From Pseudomonadota bacterium (lineage in GTDB: Bacteria; Bdellovibrionota; UBA1018): a stretch of 64,000 nucleotides of DNA. Shown here piece by piece: positions 10,070 to 20,110 of the stretch. The notes beneath the pieces are model-generated. The model had not been told where the DNA came from. It worked only from the letters and a program-made list of their open reading frames with translations, and did not search any database. Each line of letters begins with the position of its first letter. Position 1 is the first letter of the stretch. The stretch covers positions 930,932 to 994,931 of the forward strand of contig JAIXQO010000003.1 in NCBI GenBank assembly GCA_027485695.1. The letters run 5' to 3'. The position numbers and the translations under genes are program-made.

Positions 10070-10474
10070 ATGCGGCGTAAGTTAGCACCTCCAAGTCTTG
10101 TAGCGGTTTTGGGACTCCTTGCGCTCTATGGAGTCCATGGGGTGGCGGAGCTGGGTAAAATCGGCTCGGGAGTGATCTCGGGGTTTCGTTTTACTGAATC
10201 CCTGCAATACGAGCGCTACGCTTACCGGATTCAAGCCACTGAGGCGAACTATGAATCGTTCCTAACGGGCGTGAAACTCAGGGACTGCGCGTTTGAGGTT
10301 TGGAAATCCCCGGATGAAAGATCGATTCAAGTGAGACGTGCGGAGCACGCGGTTTTTTACCCGAAACTCAGACGACTCTTGCTGTTGCCGACGGCTCCGG
10401 GAGCGTACCCAGAAGTCGTGGATCTGGTGAAACGAGAAATCAAAACGCCTGGTAAAAAACGAGAATGGTTTTAG
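10070..10474 (+). CDS. Hypothetical protein with N-terminal hydrophobic segment
   Basis: 134 aa, 15 bp after the previous gene on the same strand. Confidence 0.6.
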   Translation: MRRKLAPPSLVAVLGLLALYGVHGVAELGKIGSGVISGFRFTESLQYERYAYRIQATEANYESFLTGVKLRDCAFEVWKSPDERSIQVRRAEHAVFYPKLRRLLLLPTAPGAYPEVVDLVKREIKTPGKKREWF

Positions 10475-10485
10475 TGGAGTGAGCG

Positions 10486-10884
10486 ATGATCCCTAATTTG
10501 TTTAAACGCCAATGTGTTTCTTGGCTCTTGAGAATACCGCTGATTCGCCAACCGCTCATTTACAGTTCGGATGAGTTTTGGGTGCGCTACCAATTCGAGG
10601 TAGGACCGACCGACGATGCGTTTGATCACCTTCGCGATCTGGTAGAAAAATGGGAAACGAATCTTCAGGTTGCTGACGAAACCGAGACTGCAATTCTCTT
10701 GGGAGATGCTCTGCATTGGCTTGGGCATTTTGAGGAATCGCGCGGGTGTGCTGCCGAAGCTCAGGAGTTCTTTCGACGGTCGTTGGATTTCTACAATCGA
10801 TTTCCCGAAGCGCGATCACGGCGGATCAATGGACTGAACGGGCGAGAACATGCCGCAAATCACTTGGCGCGCTCGGCATCTTAG
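10486..10884 (+). CDS. Hypothetical protein
   Basis: 132 aa, closely spaced with the upstream ORF. Confidence 0.55.
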   Translation: MIPNLFKRQCVSWLLRIPLIRQPLIYSSDEFWVRYQFEVGPTDDAFDHLRDLVEKWETNLQVADETETAILLGDALHWLGHFEESRGCAAEAQEFFRRSLDFYNRFPEARSRRINGLNGREHAANHLARSAS

Positions 10885-10900
10885 GTGAAATAGGCAACTG

Positions 10901-11803
10901 TTAGAGCACCGTGAGACTGAGCCACGCGGACGCCCAGGTATTCGAGAGCGTCGGGCGCTCGCCGACGTAGTTATTCACGAGTAGTCCCAGCCAAATCTGC
11001 TCTGTAGCAGTCCATCCGAGTCCGTTTTGGAGGAATGGCTTATAAGGGTAGCCCCACCGCCAAGCTCCATCGATTTCCGAGCCCGCCGCACGCACCTGCC
11101 GGTAAGGCGCTACGAGCCAGTGCTGGGTGGTCAACTTGGAATTGATCTCGTACTGGGCACGAGGCGCGACAAACCCCGACCATGTGCTTCCTCCCGAGCC
11201 AGAGGTACTAAAAAAACTTCTTCGAATCTCGGAGAGAAAACCCACCGACCAACGATTCCGAGGGATGGAGTAGAGCCCCGCCCACTGAGCACCGACCTCA
11301 CCGGTTCGGTTGATGGTTCGGGACGAATCCGAGGTGGGCGCGTGATAGTACAGGTCCAAGGTGGTCGTCCATTGTTTGGATGCGAAAAAATCAGTCATTC
11401 TCAAAGCAAATCGTGGATCCGACCAGGCCGTCCCAGAAGGCGCGTTCGAGTTTTCCGTCAAGTTGGATTGAAGGCGCTGAAAATAGAGTAGTCGAAAATT
11501 TTTCTTAAATTCGTAGTCCGTCCAAAGAATATGAAAAATATTCGTGGGATCCAGAGGCGTAGACCCATCCGCAGATGGAACTGAGTTCTCTGGGCCATCT
11601 ACTGCAGGAGACATCCATTCGGAAAACGTACGAACCCTTGTTTTGCGGCGAATGAGCGACCAGGTAGACTCCGAACGTGCGGATGGTGGTGTTTGAGCAT
11701 GCACCATCTCTGGTAATGCCAGGCTCAACAGTATGAGAACCGATCCGATTCGGATGCATTTTTTGAACGCAGAATTGCATGCAGAAATTGAATGATGAGA
11801 CAT
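10901..11803 (-). CDS. Exported protein, probable outer-membrane beta-barrel
   Basis: Signal peptide ...VLILLSLALPEMVHAQ; alternating aromatic/polar strands (FRLLYFQRLQSNL, WTTTLDLYYHAP, WSVGFLSEIRRSFF) and hydrophobic C-terminal strand AWLSLTVL. Confidence 0.55.
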   Translation of the reverse strand: MSHHSISACNSAFKKCIRIGSVLILLSLALPEMVHAQTPPSARSESTWSLIRRKTRVRTFSEWMSPAVDGPENSVPSADGSTPLDPTNIFHILWTDYEFKKNFRLLYFQRLQSNLTENSNAPSGTAWSDPRFALRMTDFFASKQWTTTLDLYYHAPTSDSSRTINRTGEVGAQWAGLYSIPRNRWSVGFLSEIRRSFFSTSGSGGSTWSGFVAPRAQYEINSKLTTQHWLVAPYRQVRAAGSEIDGAWRWGYPYKPFLQNGLGWTATEQIWLGLLVNNYVGERPTLSNTWASAWLSLTVL

Positions 11804-12021
11804 TCGAGAAGCCCCCCAAGGCCGACCAAGGGTTCCTTGGCCTCTTTCGTCATTAATCGCTCGATGATGCGTTTGGGAAATCGATTAAAACGAAGATTTG
11901 ATTCGAAAAAAGCTCATCATCCGGGTTTCTGGAGGGGGCTTTTCTATTAAAATTCCCTCGGGACGGATCAAGCGTATAACTGCGGCGTTCGTTTTTGATT
12001 TGCGCGCCTGAGTTGATTCGC

Positions 12022-15000
12022 TTAATTCTCCTGGTTTGGCGCCATGTTATGTCGGCATTGAAGGAATCTGAGGTTTCCACGCTTATCGAATGCCCACTCA
12101 ATATCCCATCCATAAGGCGCGGAACCAAAAACCAATTGGACAATCTCGCCCAGTTTCACGATTTCCTTGGCTTGTTGAGCGGTCAATACGAATTTCGTTG
12201 TAGTCAGAGCTTGATTTTGTAGACCTCCAGACGCGGAAGCCTGAGGTTTTTGTTGAGCAACACTCATCGAGTAGCGAAGCGGAGCGCCGGTTTCCAAGGT
12301 GATTTCTTCGACCGCCGTTCCGGATTCGACGACTGAGCCGATACCATAGTTTGCGCTGATCAATTCGCTGCTATTTGTCGGAGTCTGTGGGCCTTTGCTG
12401 ACGTAAACACCTGACGATTTTGCGGAAACGGTCGGCATAACGACCACGGACGGATAGGCGATCGGTACCTGCTTTTGGCCAACGGCCATCGCTCGCCAGT
12501 AGACAGATTTTTCGCTGAACGCCGATGCCCAAACGCGGCGGATGGCGGCGTCGACTTGTTTGCGATCGATCTGGATGTTCGCGACGCTTTCGTTGAGTCC
12601 AGCGCCGTTAAACCCAGGAAGGTCTTCGATGTTGGTATCGCTTCGAAAGAAATAGCCGCCCGTGTGGCCGGTTCGTTCGCGCAGACTCTCCATTTCGGCG
12701 ATGATCTCATCCAACATTTCATTTGGAATCGGTATGCTTTTGATCGCGGCAGAAATTTTTCCGGACAGTACAGAAGCGAGGTGCTTGTTTTTCGTTTGAG
12801 TCTGCGAAAGTAGTTTGATCCAAGGTGCGATTTGATTCACCTGGAGGTAGTGCTCGAAAAATCCAAATGGCAAGACGAACCCATCTTCGGAGTAGGGCAT
12901 GAGTCTTGGATCACTAAACGCTTGCGCGAGGAACGTACCTTTTGGGCCAGCAACATTGAGCCCCTTCCAATCGTTTGCATTGGAGAATCGATAAGGTCCT
13001 TTGAGGGCGAGGTTGGGTTGAGGGATCTCTGCAATGGGTTTTGGTTTTGCCAGATCTTGTAGGACAGTGGGAGAGACCGTCAGTTTTCCCGTGCGGGACG
13101 CGTGGATTTTCACCCACTGGCCGTCGAGAGTTTTGAGGACATTCTTAAGGCCAAGTCCTCCCTTAATGTTAGGAACATGGAGCGCTTTTGCCAAGAGTTG
13201 CACGTGACTCAGGCGCGCCCCTGTACCGAGTGTGATCATACCTGCGCATGCGTTCATCTCGGTCGGCATGGATTCAAATACGCCGATTTCATTTTTGTTC
13301 AAAGTCATCGGCGATTTATTGAACTGAAGAATGCCGACGGTTTCGCCGGGGTTAAATACTTCCACGGCACCGCGGAACTCTTGGCCGTTGATCTGATGGG
13401 TGATTTTTCTCCAATCGGTCAGTCCTGCAAAAACCTCGTCCACGTACTTACCTAAGGCAAAAGCGCTCGTACTGCGGAGGAGACCGTCAGTGAATTTGGG
13501 AGTGCTTCTCGTGATGATCGGGTGGTAAACGTCCTCGAATCTCCCGAATTCTTTGCGAACTCGCGCGTAAATCAGGTCGAGCAAGTTTTGAATCACAAAA
13601 CCGTAGAGTTCTGTTTTTCGGACCTCTGAAAGATTTGTTTGTGCCAACACCCCCTGAACCATCGCCTCATATCGCCGTCGGATTTCGTTGTCGATCAGGT
13701 GTTCCAATTCTAAGGAATCGAGTAGACTCGGTAGATAGTCCGTCGCGGTTTTCAGGATATCCGTTGGATTCGAGAAACTTGTTTTTTCCAGTTGAGCAAC
13801 GTGGCGGGCGAGACGGTACTCCAGAATGCGTCGTTGCGCGTTCCAAAATGGAATGTGTCGCGCGGCCGTGTTCCCGTTTGCACGAGTATCTGTCCACCAC
13901 TGTTTAATGGCTAATTTTGATAGCGACATATTCGTCGCGTAAGGGGCCTCATCGATACCTGCAGTCAGCATTGTGAGACGAGTTCGTTCGGCATCATTAG
14001 CTTGCAACGACTGCAAGACATCGTCGAACTTAGGGCCTAATTGATTCTGGCCGACGAATCGATCCATTCTACGAATGAGTGACTCGAGTTCAGTTTTCAC
14101 GGCTTCGGGGAGGTTAGGACGAGCGAGAAATTCACGACATTCTGCAATGATTTTTGCGGTGGGAAAATTGTGAATTTGCACACGTAGGTCCCAGAATCCA
14201 GAGATTCGGCTGGCGACGTTGATGGCTCCCTGACGAATGCTTTCAATGAGGGATCGGTCGGTATTCATTTGCCACGCGCGTGCAAAAAATTGCTGAATCA
14301 TCCATGGCTCGCGCGAAAGCCACATGCTCGAAAGGTTAGTCTCAAGCCGGCGATTAATCGAAGGTGCAGTGTCTTCAACATGGTCGGCACCGCGATCACG
14401 ACGGGTGTTCATCAGCGTATCGCTGGATTTTTCATAGTATCCCTGGACGATGAGCCCTCGCGCTTGGTCTGATGCCGAGATACTTCCATCGACCGGGCGA
14501 GTTGAAGAAAGTTGCGCCTCCAGATTTCCATAATTACGAATCGGTCTGAATCCAAGTATTTGCATGGCTCCGGATGCCGTGTCGTCATCGTTGATCTTTT
14601 CTCTAATCCAGGCGGTGTTCATATTGTTATTTGCATGCGCATTTTTGGCAAATATCAGCTGGGTCCGAACTGCGCCCTGGCGATCAAGGGAGGGGGAGAG
14701 TGGGAAAAACGCCTGCCAACGCTCGGGAGAAAACATCTCGCGTATTTGTCGTGGCTCAAGTTGAGTTCGATTTCCTTGAAGGAGTGGGCTGACCCTGAAA
14801 AACTCGATGACGGCTTCTCGCGAACCAGGAAGTGGTTCAATTTGGCGAATCAGTGTTACGGCAGAAGAGGAACTCGTGGCGTGGGTATTCAGGAGCGCGA
14901 GTGTTGCTTCGTACCTGGTATCTGAGGGGAGTTGCATCAGGAATGCGCCCCATGGTGCCGGATATTTAGAAAATCCCGGTGGTGGAGCGCCTGACTGAAT

Positions 15001-16392
15001 CACGTCCATCAAAGTGTCTTTGAGACCAGCGTTGATTTGGTCTTGGGTCTGAATCACTTGATTGAGTAAACCCTCGGGAGCTTGCGAGGCCGGAAGCTCG
15101 AGCTGAGAGATCAGCGTATGGGCGAAGTCTCCTTGCAGTTCAGGAATCTCAGTCAATAGTACCTGATTGCTTTTGGGAGAGAGGTTGGTAAAGAGAGGCT
15201 TGAAATGTCGTTTGGCGTTTGTTTGGATCGCTTGCTTGTAATTCGCGCCGAGTGATTGATGGAGAATCGAGACTTTTTGCGCGGCTTGATTGGGATCGAG
15301 AGCGCTGAGATAGTGTGAGACCACGAGATCACGAAGTGGCTCGGCAAATGCGGGATACTTCAAGGCGATTGATTCAATCGCATTTCCCGCAGGAAAGTGG
15401 GAAAGAGGAACCCAGGCTTGCAGCGGGTATTGACCCAGATGATCAGCGCAGATTTTTTGAAACTCAGGCCATCGAGAGTCCTCGAATCGAACTTGGAGGG
15501 CGAGTGTGTCAAAATAAGCGCTCGCGATTTCTGCCGTTACCCGTTGTGTTCGCATCAATGCGGATATCTGGTTGAGAACGGTGAACTGATTTTGAATCGG
15601 GAGTTCCCGAAAAAGTTGCAAGAGTTTTGCGCTGATTCGTGAATGCGATCGAGTCGCTTCTCTTGTCAGAATGGTGACGAGAGAAGCAGTGACTGAGTTT
15701 CTGAATGCTCCGTGTGCGTAGAAAAGTTTTGATCGATCAATCGAAGCAACCGTGGAAGAGAATCGAGTTTCCAGCGAAAATAGAAACTTCCCCGCCTGCT
15801 CAGTTTGTTCGTCGAATGAGAGCTTGGACCAGAGTTGAGGGTCTTTGGCCGGATATGATACGCCGAGGAGTTCGAAGTATCGAACGAGCGAATCGAGCGA
15901 CTGGAGCGAATTTGGTTTCTTGTATTCAAGAAACGCGACTCGAAGAAAGTCAGAGACTGAGTCTTTTTTAATTTCTTCGTCGATCAGATTCAATAGGTCG
16001 CTCAGATCGCTCGTGTAGGGTTTGTATTGGCCGAGGTATTTTCTAGGAAACTGATAGCCTTGTAGCTGATCGGGGGAGAGTCCGAGGAGTGTCCAGAATT
16101 CTCGCAATTCTTCGAGGGTCGGCGCTCGAACGGAGCGATCAAAAAATGCCTCCGTTTTGGTAGTGAGCGCATGAAGCAAGTCGTTCGGAGAAAAGGTCGG
16201 CGGAAGGAGCGAATTCGCTTTCTTCTGAATGGCCTCGGAGATGAGGTCCGGTTTTATGGTGATTCGGCAATAAATAGGATCCAGAGCGAGTGCTGGGCGG
16301 GTGAAAGTGCCCGATGGGAGGGCCAACAAGAAAATGAGGGTAAGGAGTGTGTTGGAGCGAGTTTTCCGCAGCAAACCGCTTGTTCGGAGCAT
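12022..16392 (-). CDS. Exported PEP/pyruvate-dikinase-type protein with glucan-water-dikinase-like domain order
   Basis: 1456 aa; signal peptide SNTLLTLIFLLALPSGTFTRPALA; phosphohistidine-type motif GMITLGTGARLSHVQLLAKALHVPNIKGG (His1063); ATP-binding signature GGYFFRSDTNIEDLPGFNGAGLNESV (Arg1250) and C-terminal GNLRFLQCRHN. Confidence 0.75.
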   Translation of the reverse strand: MLRTSGLLRKTRSNTLLTLIFLLALPSGTFTRPALALDPIYCRITIKPDLISEAIQKKANSLLPPTFSPNDLLHALTTKTEAFFDRSVRAPTLEELREFWTLLGLSPDQLQGYQFPRKYLGQYKPYTSDLSDLLNLIDEEIKKDSVSDFLRVAFLEYKKPNSLQSLDSLVRYFELLGVSYPAKDPQLWSKLSFDEQTEQAGKFLFSLETRFSSTVASIDRSKLFYAHGAFRNSVTASLVTILTREATRSHSRISAKLLQLFRELPIQNQFTVLNQISALMRTQRVTAEIASAYFDTLALQVRFEDSRWPEFQKICADHLGQYPLQAWVPLSHFPAGNAIESIALKYPAFAEPLRDLVVSHYLSALDPNQAAQKVSILHQSLGANYKQAIQTNAKRHFKPLFTNLSPKSNQVLLTEIPELQGDFAHTLISQLELPASQAPEGLLNQVIQTQDQINAGLKDTLMDVIQSGAPPPGFSKYPAPWGAFLMQLPSDTRYEATLALLNTHATSSSSAVTLIRQIEPLPGSREAVIEFFRVSPLLQGNRTQLEPRQIREMFSPERWQAFFPLSPSLDRQGAVRTQLIFAKNAHANNNMNTAWIREKINDDDTASGAMQILGFRPIRNYGNLEAQLSSTRPVDGSISASDQARGLIVQGYYEKSSDTLMNTRRDRGADHVEDTAPSINRRLETNLSSMWLSREPWMIQQFFARAWQMNTDRSLIESIRQGAINVASRISGFWDLRVQIHNFPTAKIIAECREFLARPNLPEAVKTELESLIRRMDRFVGQNQLGPKFDDVLQSLQANDAERTRLTMLTAGIDEAPYATNMSLSKLAIKQWWTDTRANGNTAARHIPFWNAQRRILEYRLARHVAQLEKTSFSNPTDILKTATDYLPSLLDSLELEHLIDNEIRRRYEAMVQGVLAQTNLSEVRKTELYGFVIQNLLDLIYARVRKEFGRFEDVYHPIITRSTPKFTDGLLRSTSAFALGKYVDEVFAGLTDWRKITHQINGQEFRGAVEVFNPGETVGILQFNKSPMTLNKNEIGVFESMPTEMNACAGMITLGTGARLSHVQLLAKALHVPNIKGGLGLKNVLKTLDGQWVKIHASRTGKLTVSPTVLQDLAKPKPIAEIPQPNLALKGPYRFSNANDWKGLNVAGPKGTFLAQAFSDPRLMPYSEDGFVLPFGFFEHYLQVNQIAPWIKLLSQTQTKNKHLASVLSGKISAAIKSIPIPNEMLDEIIAEMESLRERTGHTGGYFFRSDTNIEDLPGFNGAGLNESVANIQIDRKQVDAAIRRVWASAFSEKSVYWRAMAVGQKQVPIAYPSVVVMPTVSAKSSGVYVSKGPQTPTNSSELISANYGIGSVVESGTAVEEITLETGAPLRYSMSVAQQKPQASASGGLQNQALTTTKFVLTAQQAKEIVKLGEIVQLVFGSAPYGWDIEWAFDKRGNLRFLQCRHNMAPNQEN

Positions 16393-16573
16393 TCTGATTT
16401 ATCGAAATCTATCGACAAATCCTTGAGATCTTGTCGACTTAGATGCAGCGTTCATTTGCTAGAGGTGGCGTCCAAACGTTGACGGCTGCCAGTGTCCCCG
16501 TCGTGATCTTGAAAAGGCCCAGACCTGATTTCACAGATGAAAAACTCCCAAGATTCCGGTATCTTCCGGCTCT

Positions 16574-18133
16574 ATGAGTCCATTTTCCCGTCCAGCTGAG
16601 TACATCACGACCGCCATCGTTTATCCGAACGCGAGCATCCACCTGGGGTTTGCTTGGGAAACGATCGCTACCGACTTCTTAGCCCGCGCCAAACGGGGCC
16701 TGGGTGCGCCGACGCGGTTCGTGACCGGGATGGACGAGCACTCGGTCAATGTCGCCAAGGCAGCCGAAGCCAAGGGCCTCACGCCAAAAGCATTTTGCGA
16801 CGAGATGTCCGTTTCGATTCAGAAAATTTTGGGTGATCTGGACGTTCGTTTCGATCGATTTATTCGCACCTCAGATGCCGATCATCACCGAGTTGTACAA
16901 GCGCTCGTCGAAAAAGCCTTCGCCAAAGGCGACATCTATCAAGCCAAGTACGAAGGTCATTACTGCGAAGGCTGCGAGGCGTTCTACCTCGACAAAGACC
17001 TGATTGACGGCAAGTGCCCGCACCATAAATCCACGCCGAAATGGATCAGTGAGGAGAACTACTTCTTTAAGCTCTCCAAATACGAAAATCAGATCAAAGA
17101 ACTTTTCAAAACGCAGCCTGATTTCCTTCAGCCCGAGAACCGTCGTAACGAGGTCCTGCATTTCATCGAGTCCGGTCTCAAAGATTTCTCAATCTCTCGC
17201 TCGACATCGACCTGGGGCATTCCGCTCCCGTTTGATCAGAAGCACATCGTTTACGTTTGGTTCGATGCGCTCGTGAACTACGTCACCGCCGCCAAATACC
17301 TAGAGGGCGAAGCGGAATTTAAAAAATACTGGCCGGCGAATCTACACGTCATTGGCAAGGACATCACGCGGTTTCACTGCATTTATTGGCCGGCGATGCT
17401 GATGTCCGTCGAGCTCCCGCTCCCAAAACGTGTGTTCGCCCATGGATTCTTGAATCTCAAAGGTGACCGCATGTCGAAAACAACGGGCAATATCGTGCGC
17501 CCCGAAGACGTGCTAAAGCTCGCGTCCTCCGATGCGCTTCGTTACTACCTGCTTGCAGAAAACCAATTCGGCCAGGATGGGAATTTCACCTGGGAAGCGC
17601 TCATGCTGAAATCGAACGCCGACCTCTCCAATGACATGGGGAACTTGGTGAATCGTTCGATCAACATGACAAAAAAATATTTCCCAGGCGAGGAGCTTCA
17701 GGCGCCGGTCTCCGTCACGCATTCCCGCGACGTCATCGACTCGTTCGCCGCCCTGCCTAAAGAACTGCAAGCGGCCGTGGATGCGGTGGATACCGTGGCT
17801 TACGCAACGGCCTGCCAGGCACGTTCGCGACTCCTGAACCTTTACATTGACCGCACGAAACCCTGGGGGCTGGCCAAAACGAATACGCCCGAGTCGATTG
17901 CGGAGCTCCGAGAAGTGCTTTTCGCGCTCTTGGAAGGGATCCGTCAATTGGCAGCCGCTCTCTCGCCGATCCTGACCAAAGGTGCGGCGGAGATTTTCCA
18001 TCAGCTCGGGCAGCCTTATCCGGAAGAAATCGGACGGATTTCAAACCTGAAATGGGGCTCCGTAGCATTTAACGTGGGTGAGCCGAAACCGGTTTTCCCC
18101 CGCATCGAATTGCCTGAGGAACTCAAGGGCTAA
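16574..18133 (+). CDS. metG: Methionyl-tRNA synthetase
   Basis: 519 aa: YPNASIHLGFAWETIATDFLAR (HIGH-type), CEGCEAFY, KMSKS-type GDRMSKTTGN, FGQDGNFTWEAL. Confidence 0.95.
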   Translation: MSPFSRPAEYITTAIVYPNASIHLGFAWETIATDFLARAKRGLGAPTRFVTGMDEHSVNVAKAAEAKGLTPKAFCDEMSVSIQKILGDLDVRFDRFIRTSDADHHRVVQALVEKAFAKGDIYQAKYEGHYCEGCEAFYLDKDLIDGKCPHHKSTPKWISEENYFFKLSKYENQIKELFKTQPDFLQPENRRNEVLHFIESGLKDFSISRSTSTWGIPLPFDQKHIVYVWFDALVNYVTAAKYLEGEAEFKKYWPANLHVIGKDITRFHCIYWPAMLMSVELPLPKRVFAHGFLNLKGDRMSKTTGNIVRPEDVLKLASSDALRYYLLAENQFGQDGNFTWEALMLKSNADLSNDMGNLVNRSINMTKKYFPGEELQAPVSVTHSRDVIDSFAALPKELQAAVDAVDTVAYATACQARSRLLNLYIDRTKPWGLAKTNTPESIAELREVLFALLEGIRQLAAALSPILTKGAAEIFHQLGQPYPEEIGRISNLKWGSVAFNVGEPKPVFPRIELPEELKG

Positions 18134-18175
18134 CGCCCGCACATTAACTGTTTTTCAGGCCAAGATCATGTACGC

Positions 18176-20110
18176 TTGAAGAGAATGAGAACCCGGCTTC
18201 TCCTCATCGTATCGACTCTGATTTTCATCTCGCTGATCGGCTCGGTCGTCAGCGTTTTCGAAATTTCGCACGTCAATCGGAGCCTAACCGAGATCAACGA
18301 AGTTTCGATCCCGCTCAATCGCCTTTTTACGCAGATCCTGACGGACTCCGAACTCTACCGCAAAGAATCCCAGAAGGGTCTCTCCAGCCACTATTGGAAC
18401 GATCCGAACTGGAAACCACAGTTCTCGGTCGAGTGGATGAGCGAAGTGATCATTTCCGAATTCGCGCGCGCCGAGAAACTCGTGCAGCGGGGTGACTCCA
18501 TCAAACTGACGAGGCTCGATTGGCTCCAGGCACAGCGAGATCAGTTTCTCGAGATCGACCGCGAGGCCAAGGCGATTTACGAACTGCTCGTGAATAAAAA
18601 AATCACGACTGCCGTGGACCGCTACCCCGCGTGGTTGAACCGCTTAGAAGCTTGGCACCAGCGTTTGGCGTTTGGGGTCAAGGATTTTGACCGTAGTCTG
18701 ACTGTCCAGTTCGAGAAATCCCAATCGCGCGTGAATCGACTGCGCACCGGGCTTGAGCTCATTCTGCTCGTGGTGTTCGGGCTCTCGCTTCTGATTCTCT
18801 GGCTCAGTGAGCGCGCGCTGAGGCCGCTACACGAGCTGACGCGATGGGTGCGGGCCGTGACAGATCGTGGACTCAAACGCGAGGACAAAGAAGCGCTCCA
18901 AGAATTCCCGCTGATGCGCGCAGGCGAAGTCAATGAGCTCGCCCGCGAGTTCCATCACCTAGCGACGCAGTTGCTTGAGCGCGAAAAAGTGGTTGAGGCT
19001 CAGCGCTTGAGCCTGGAGGAACAAAACCGCCAAGCCCGAGAGCTCGGGAAATTGAATGAAACGGTGCTCGCGAGCATTCGCTCACCACTCTTAGTGACGG
19101 ATCTCAAAGGTCGCATCACGCGCGCCAATCCCTCGGCGATTCGGCTTTTTTCGGATGCCAAGGAGAGCGTGCTCGGACGCGCGATTGAATCCGTACTCCC
19201 GAACATCAATCTCGGCGGTAAGATCGAACCGCATGAGTCGAGTGGTCGCGTGCTCGGTGGGCATTCCTATCCGCTAAAAAACGGCGACACTCTAGAGGGG
19301 CACGTCATTATTCTAGAAGATCTCACTGATGAACTGAGTCGCGAGAAACGGCTTCGAGAGGCCGAACACTTGGCGGCGATTGGTCGATTGTCGGCTCAAG
19401 TGGCGCACGAGGTTCGGAACCCGCTGCATTCAATTGGATTGGAAGCGGAGCTGGCACTCGACCTCATCGAAAAAGGCGAATCTCGCTCGGTGAAATCCTC
19501 GATTCAAGCCGTCCTCTCGGGCGTCGATCGCTTGGAGCGCATCACGGAGAACTACCTGAAACTTTCTCGCCGGGCGCCAGAGGAGCGAAAACTCCTCGAC
19601 CTCCGCGATATTGTCGAGACGAGCCTCGCTAACGAAGAGATGAGCTTGAAATCGGCCGGGGTCACGGTGAACTGGAAAACTGAAAACAGCGCAAGGCTGC
19701 CCATCAAAGGTGATGCTTCGCTTCTGGAGCAGATTTTCGGAAACCTGATCCGCAACTCCATTCAAGCTTGCGAGGGGTTGCCCCATCCGCGAATCGAAAT
19801 CCGTATGGGAATGGCCGAGAGCGGAAAGATTTTTCTGCGCTTCGAGGATTCCGGTCCGGGAATCGCGGCTCAAGTCGCGAAGAATCTTTTTACTCCGTTC
19901 GTGACGACCAAGGCTTCGGGCACAGGCCTGGGGCTCTCGTTCGTGAAACGTATCGTTGATGATCACGGCGGCGAGATTTCAGCCAGCCAACCGCAGATTT
20001 TACGAGGAGCTTCGTTCCTCCTGACCTTTCCTCAGGCCGTAGTGGGAGAAGGTTTGAAAGAAACACGTATCAAAGGAATCCATGAAGAAAGCGAAACTGC
20101 TTCTCGTTGA
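18176..20110 (+). CDS. Sensor histidine kinase (sensor, HAMP, PAS, HisKA, HATPase)
   Basis: TTG start; two TMs; H-box SAQVAHEVRNPLHSIGLE; N-box NLIRNSIQACEG; DSGPGIAAQVAKNLFTPFVTTKASGTGLGLSFVKRIVDDHGG. Confidence 0.92.
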   Translation: MKRMRTRLLLIVSTLIFISLIGSVVSVFEISHVNRSLTEINEVSIPLNRLFTQILTDSELYRKESQKGLSSHYWNDPNWKPQFSVEWMSEVIISEFARAEKLVQRGDSIKLTRLDWLQAQRDQFLEIDREAKAIYELLVNKKITTAVDRYPAWLNRLEAWHQRLAFGVKDFDRSLTVQFEKSQSRVNRLRTGLELILLVVFGLSLLILWLSERALRPLHELTRWVRAVTDRGLKREDKEALQEFPLMRAGEVNELAREFHHLATQLLEREKVVEAQRLSLEEQNRQARELGKLNETVLASIRSPLLVTDLKGRITRANPSAIRLFSDAKESVLGRAIESVLPNINLGGKIEPHESSGRVLGGHSYPLKNGDTLEGHVIILEDLTDELSREKRLREAEHLAAIGRLSAQVAHEVRNPLHSIGLEAELALDLIEKGESRSVKSSIQAVLSGVDRLERITENYLKLSRRAPEERKLLDLRDIVETSLANEEMSLKSAGVTVNWKTENSARLPIKGDASLLEQIFGNLIRNSIQACEGLPHPRIEIRMGMAESGKIFLRFEDSGPGIAAQVAKNLFTPFVTTKASGTGLGLSFVKRIVDDHGGEISASQPQILRGASFLLTFPQAVVGEGLKETRIKGIHEESETASR

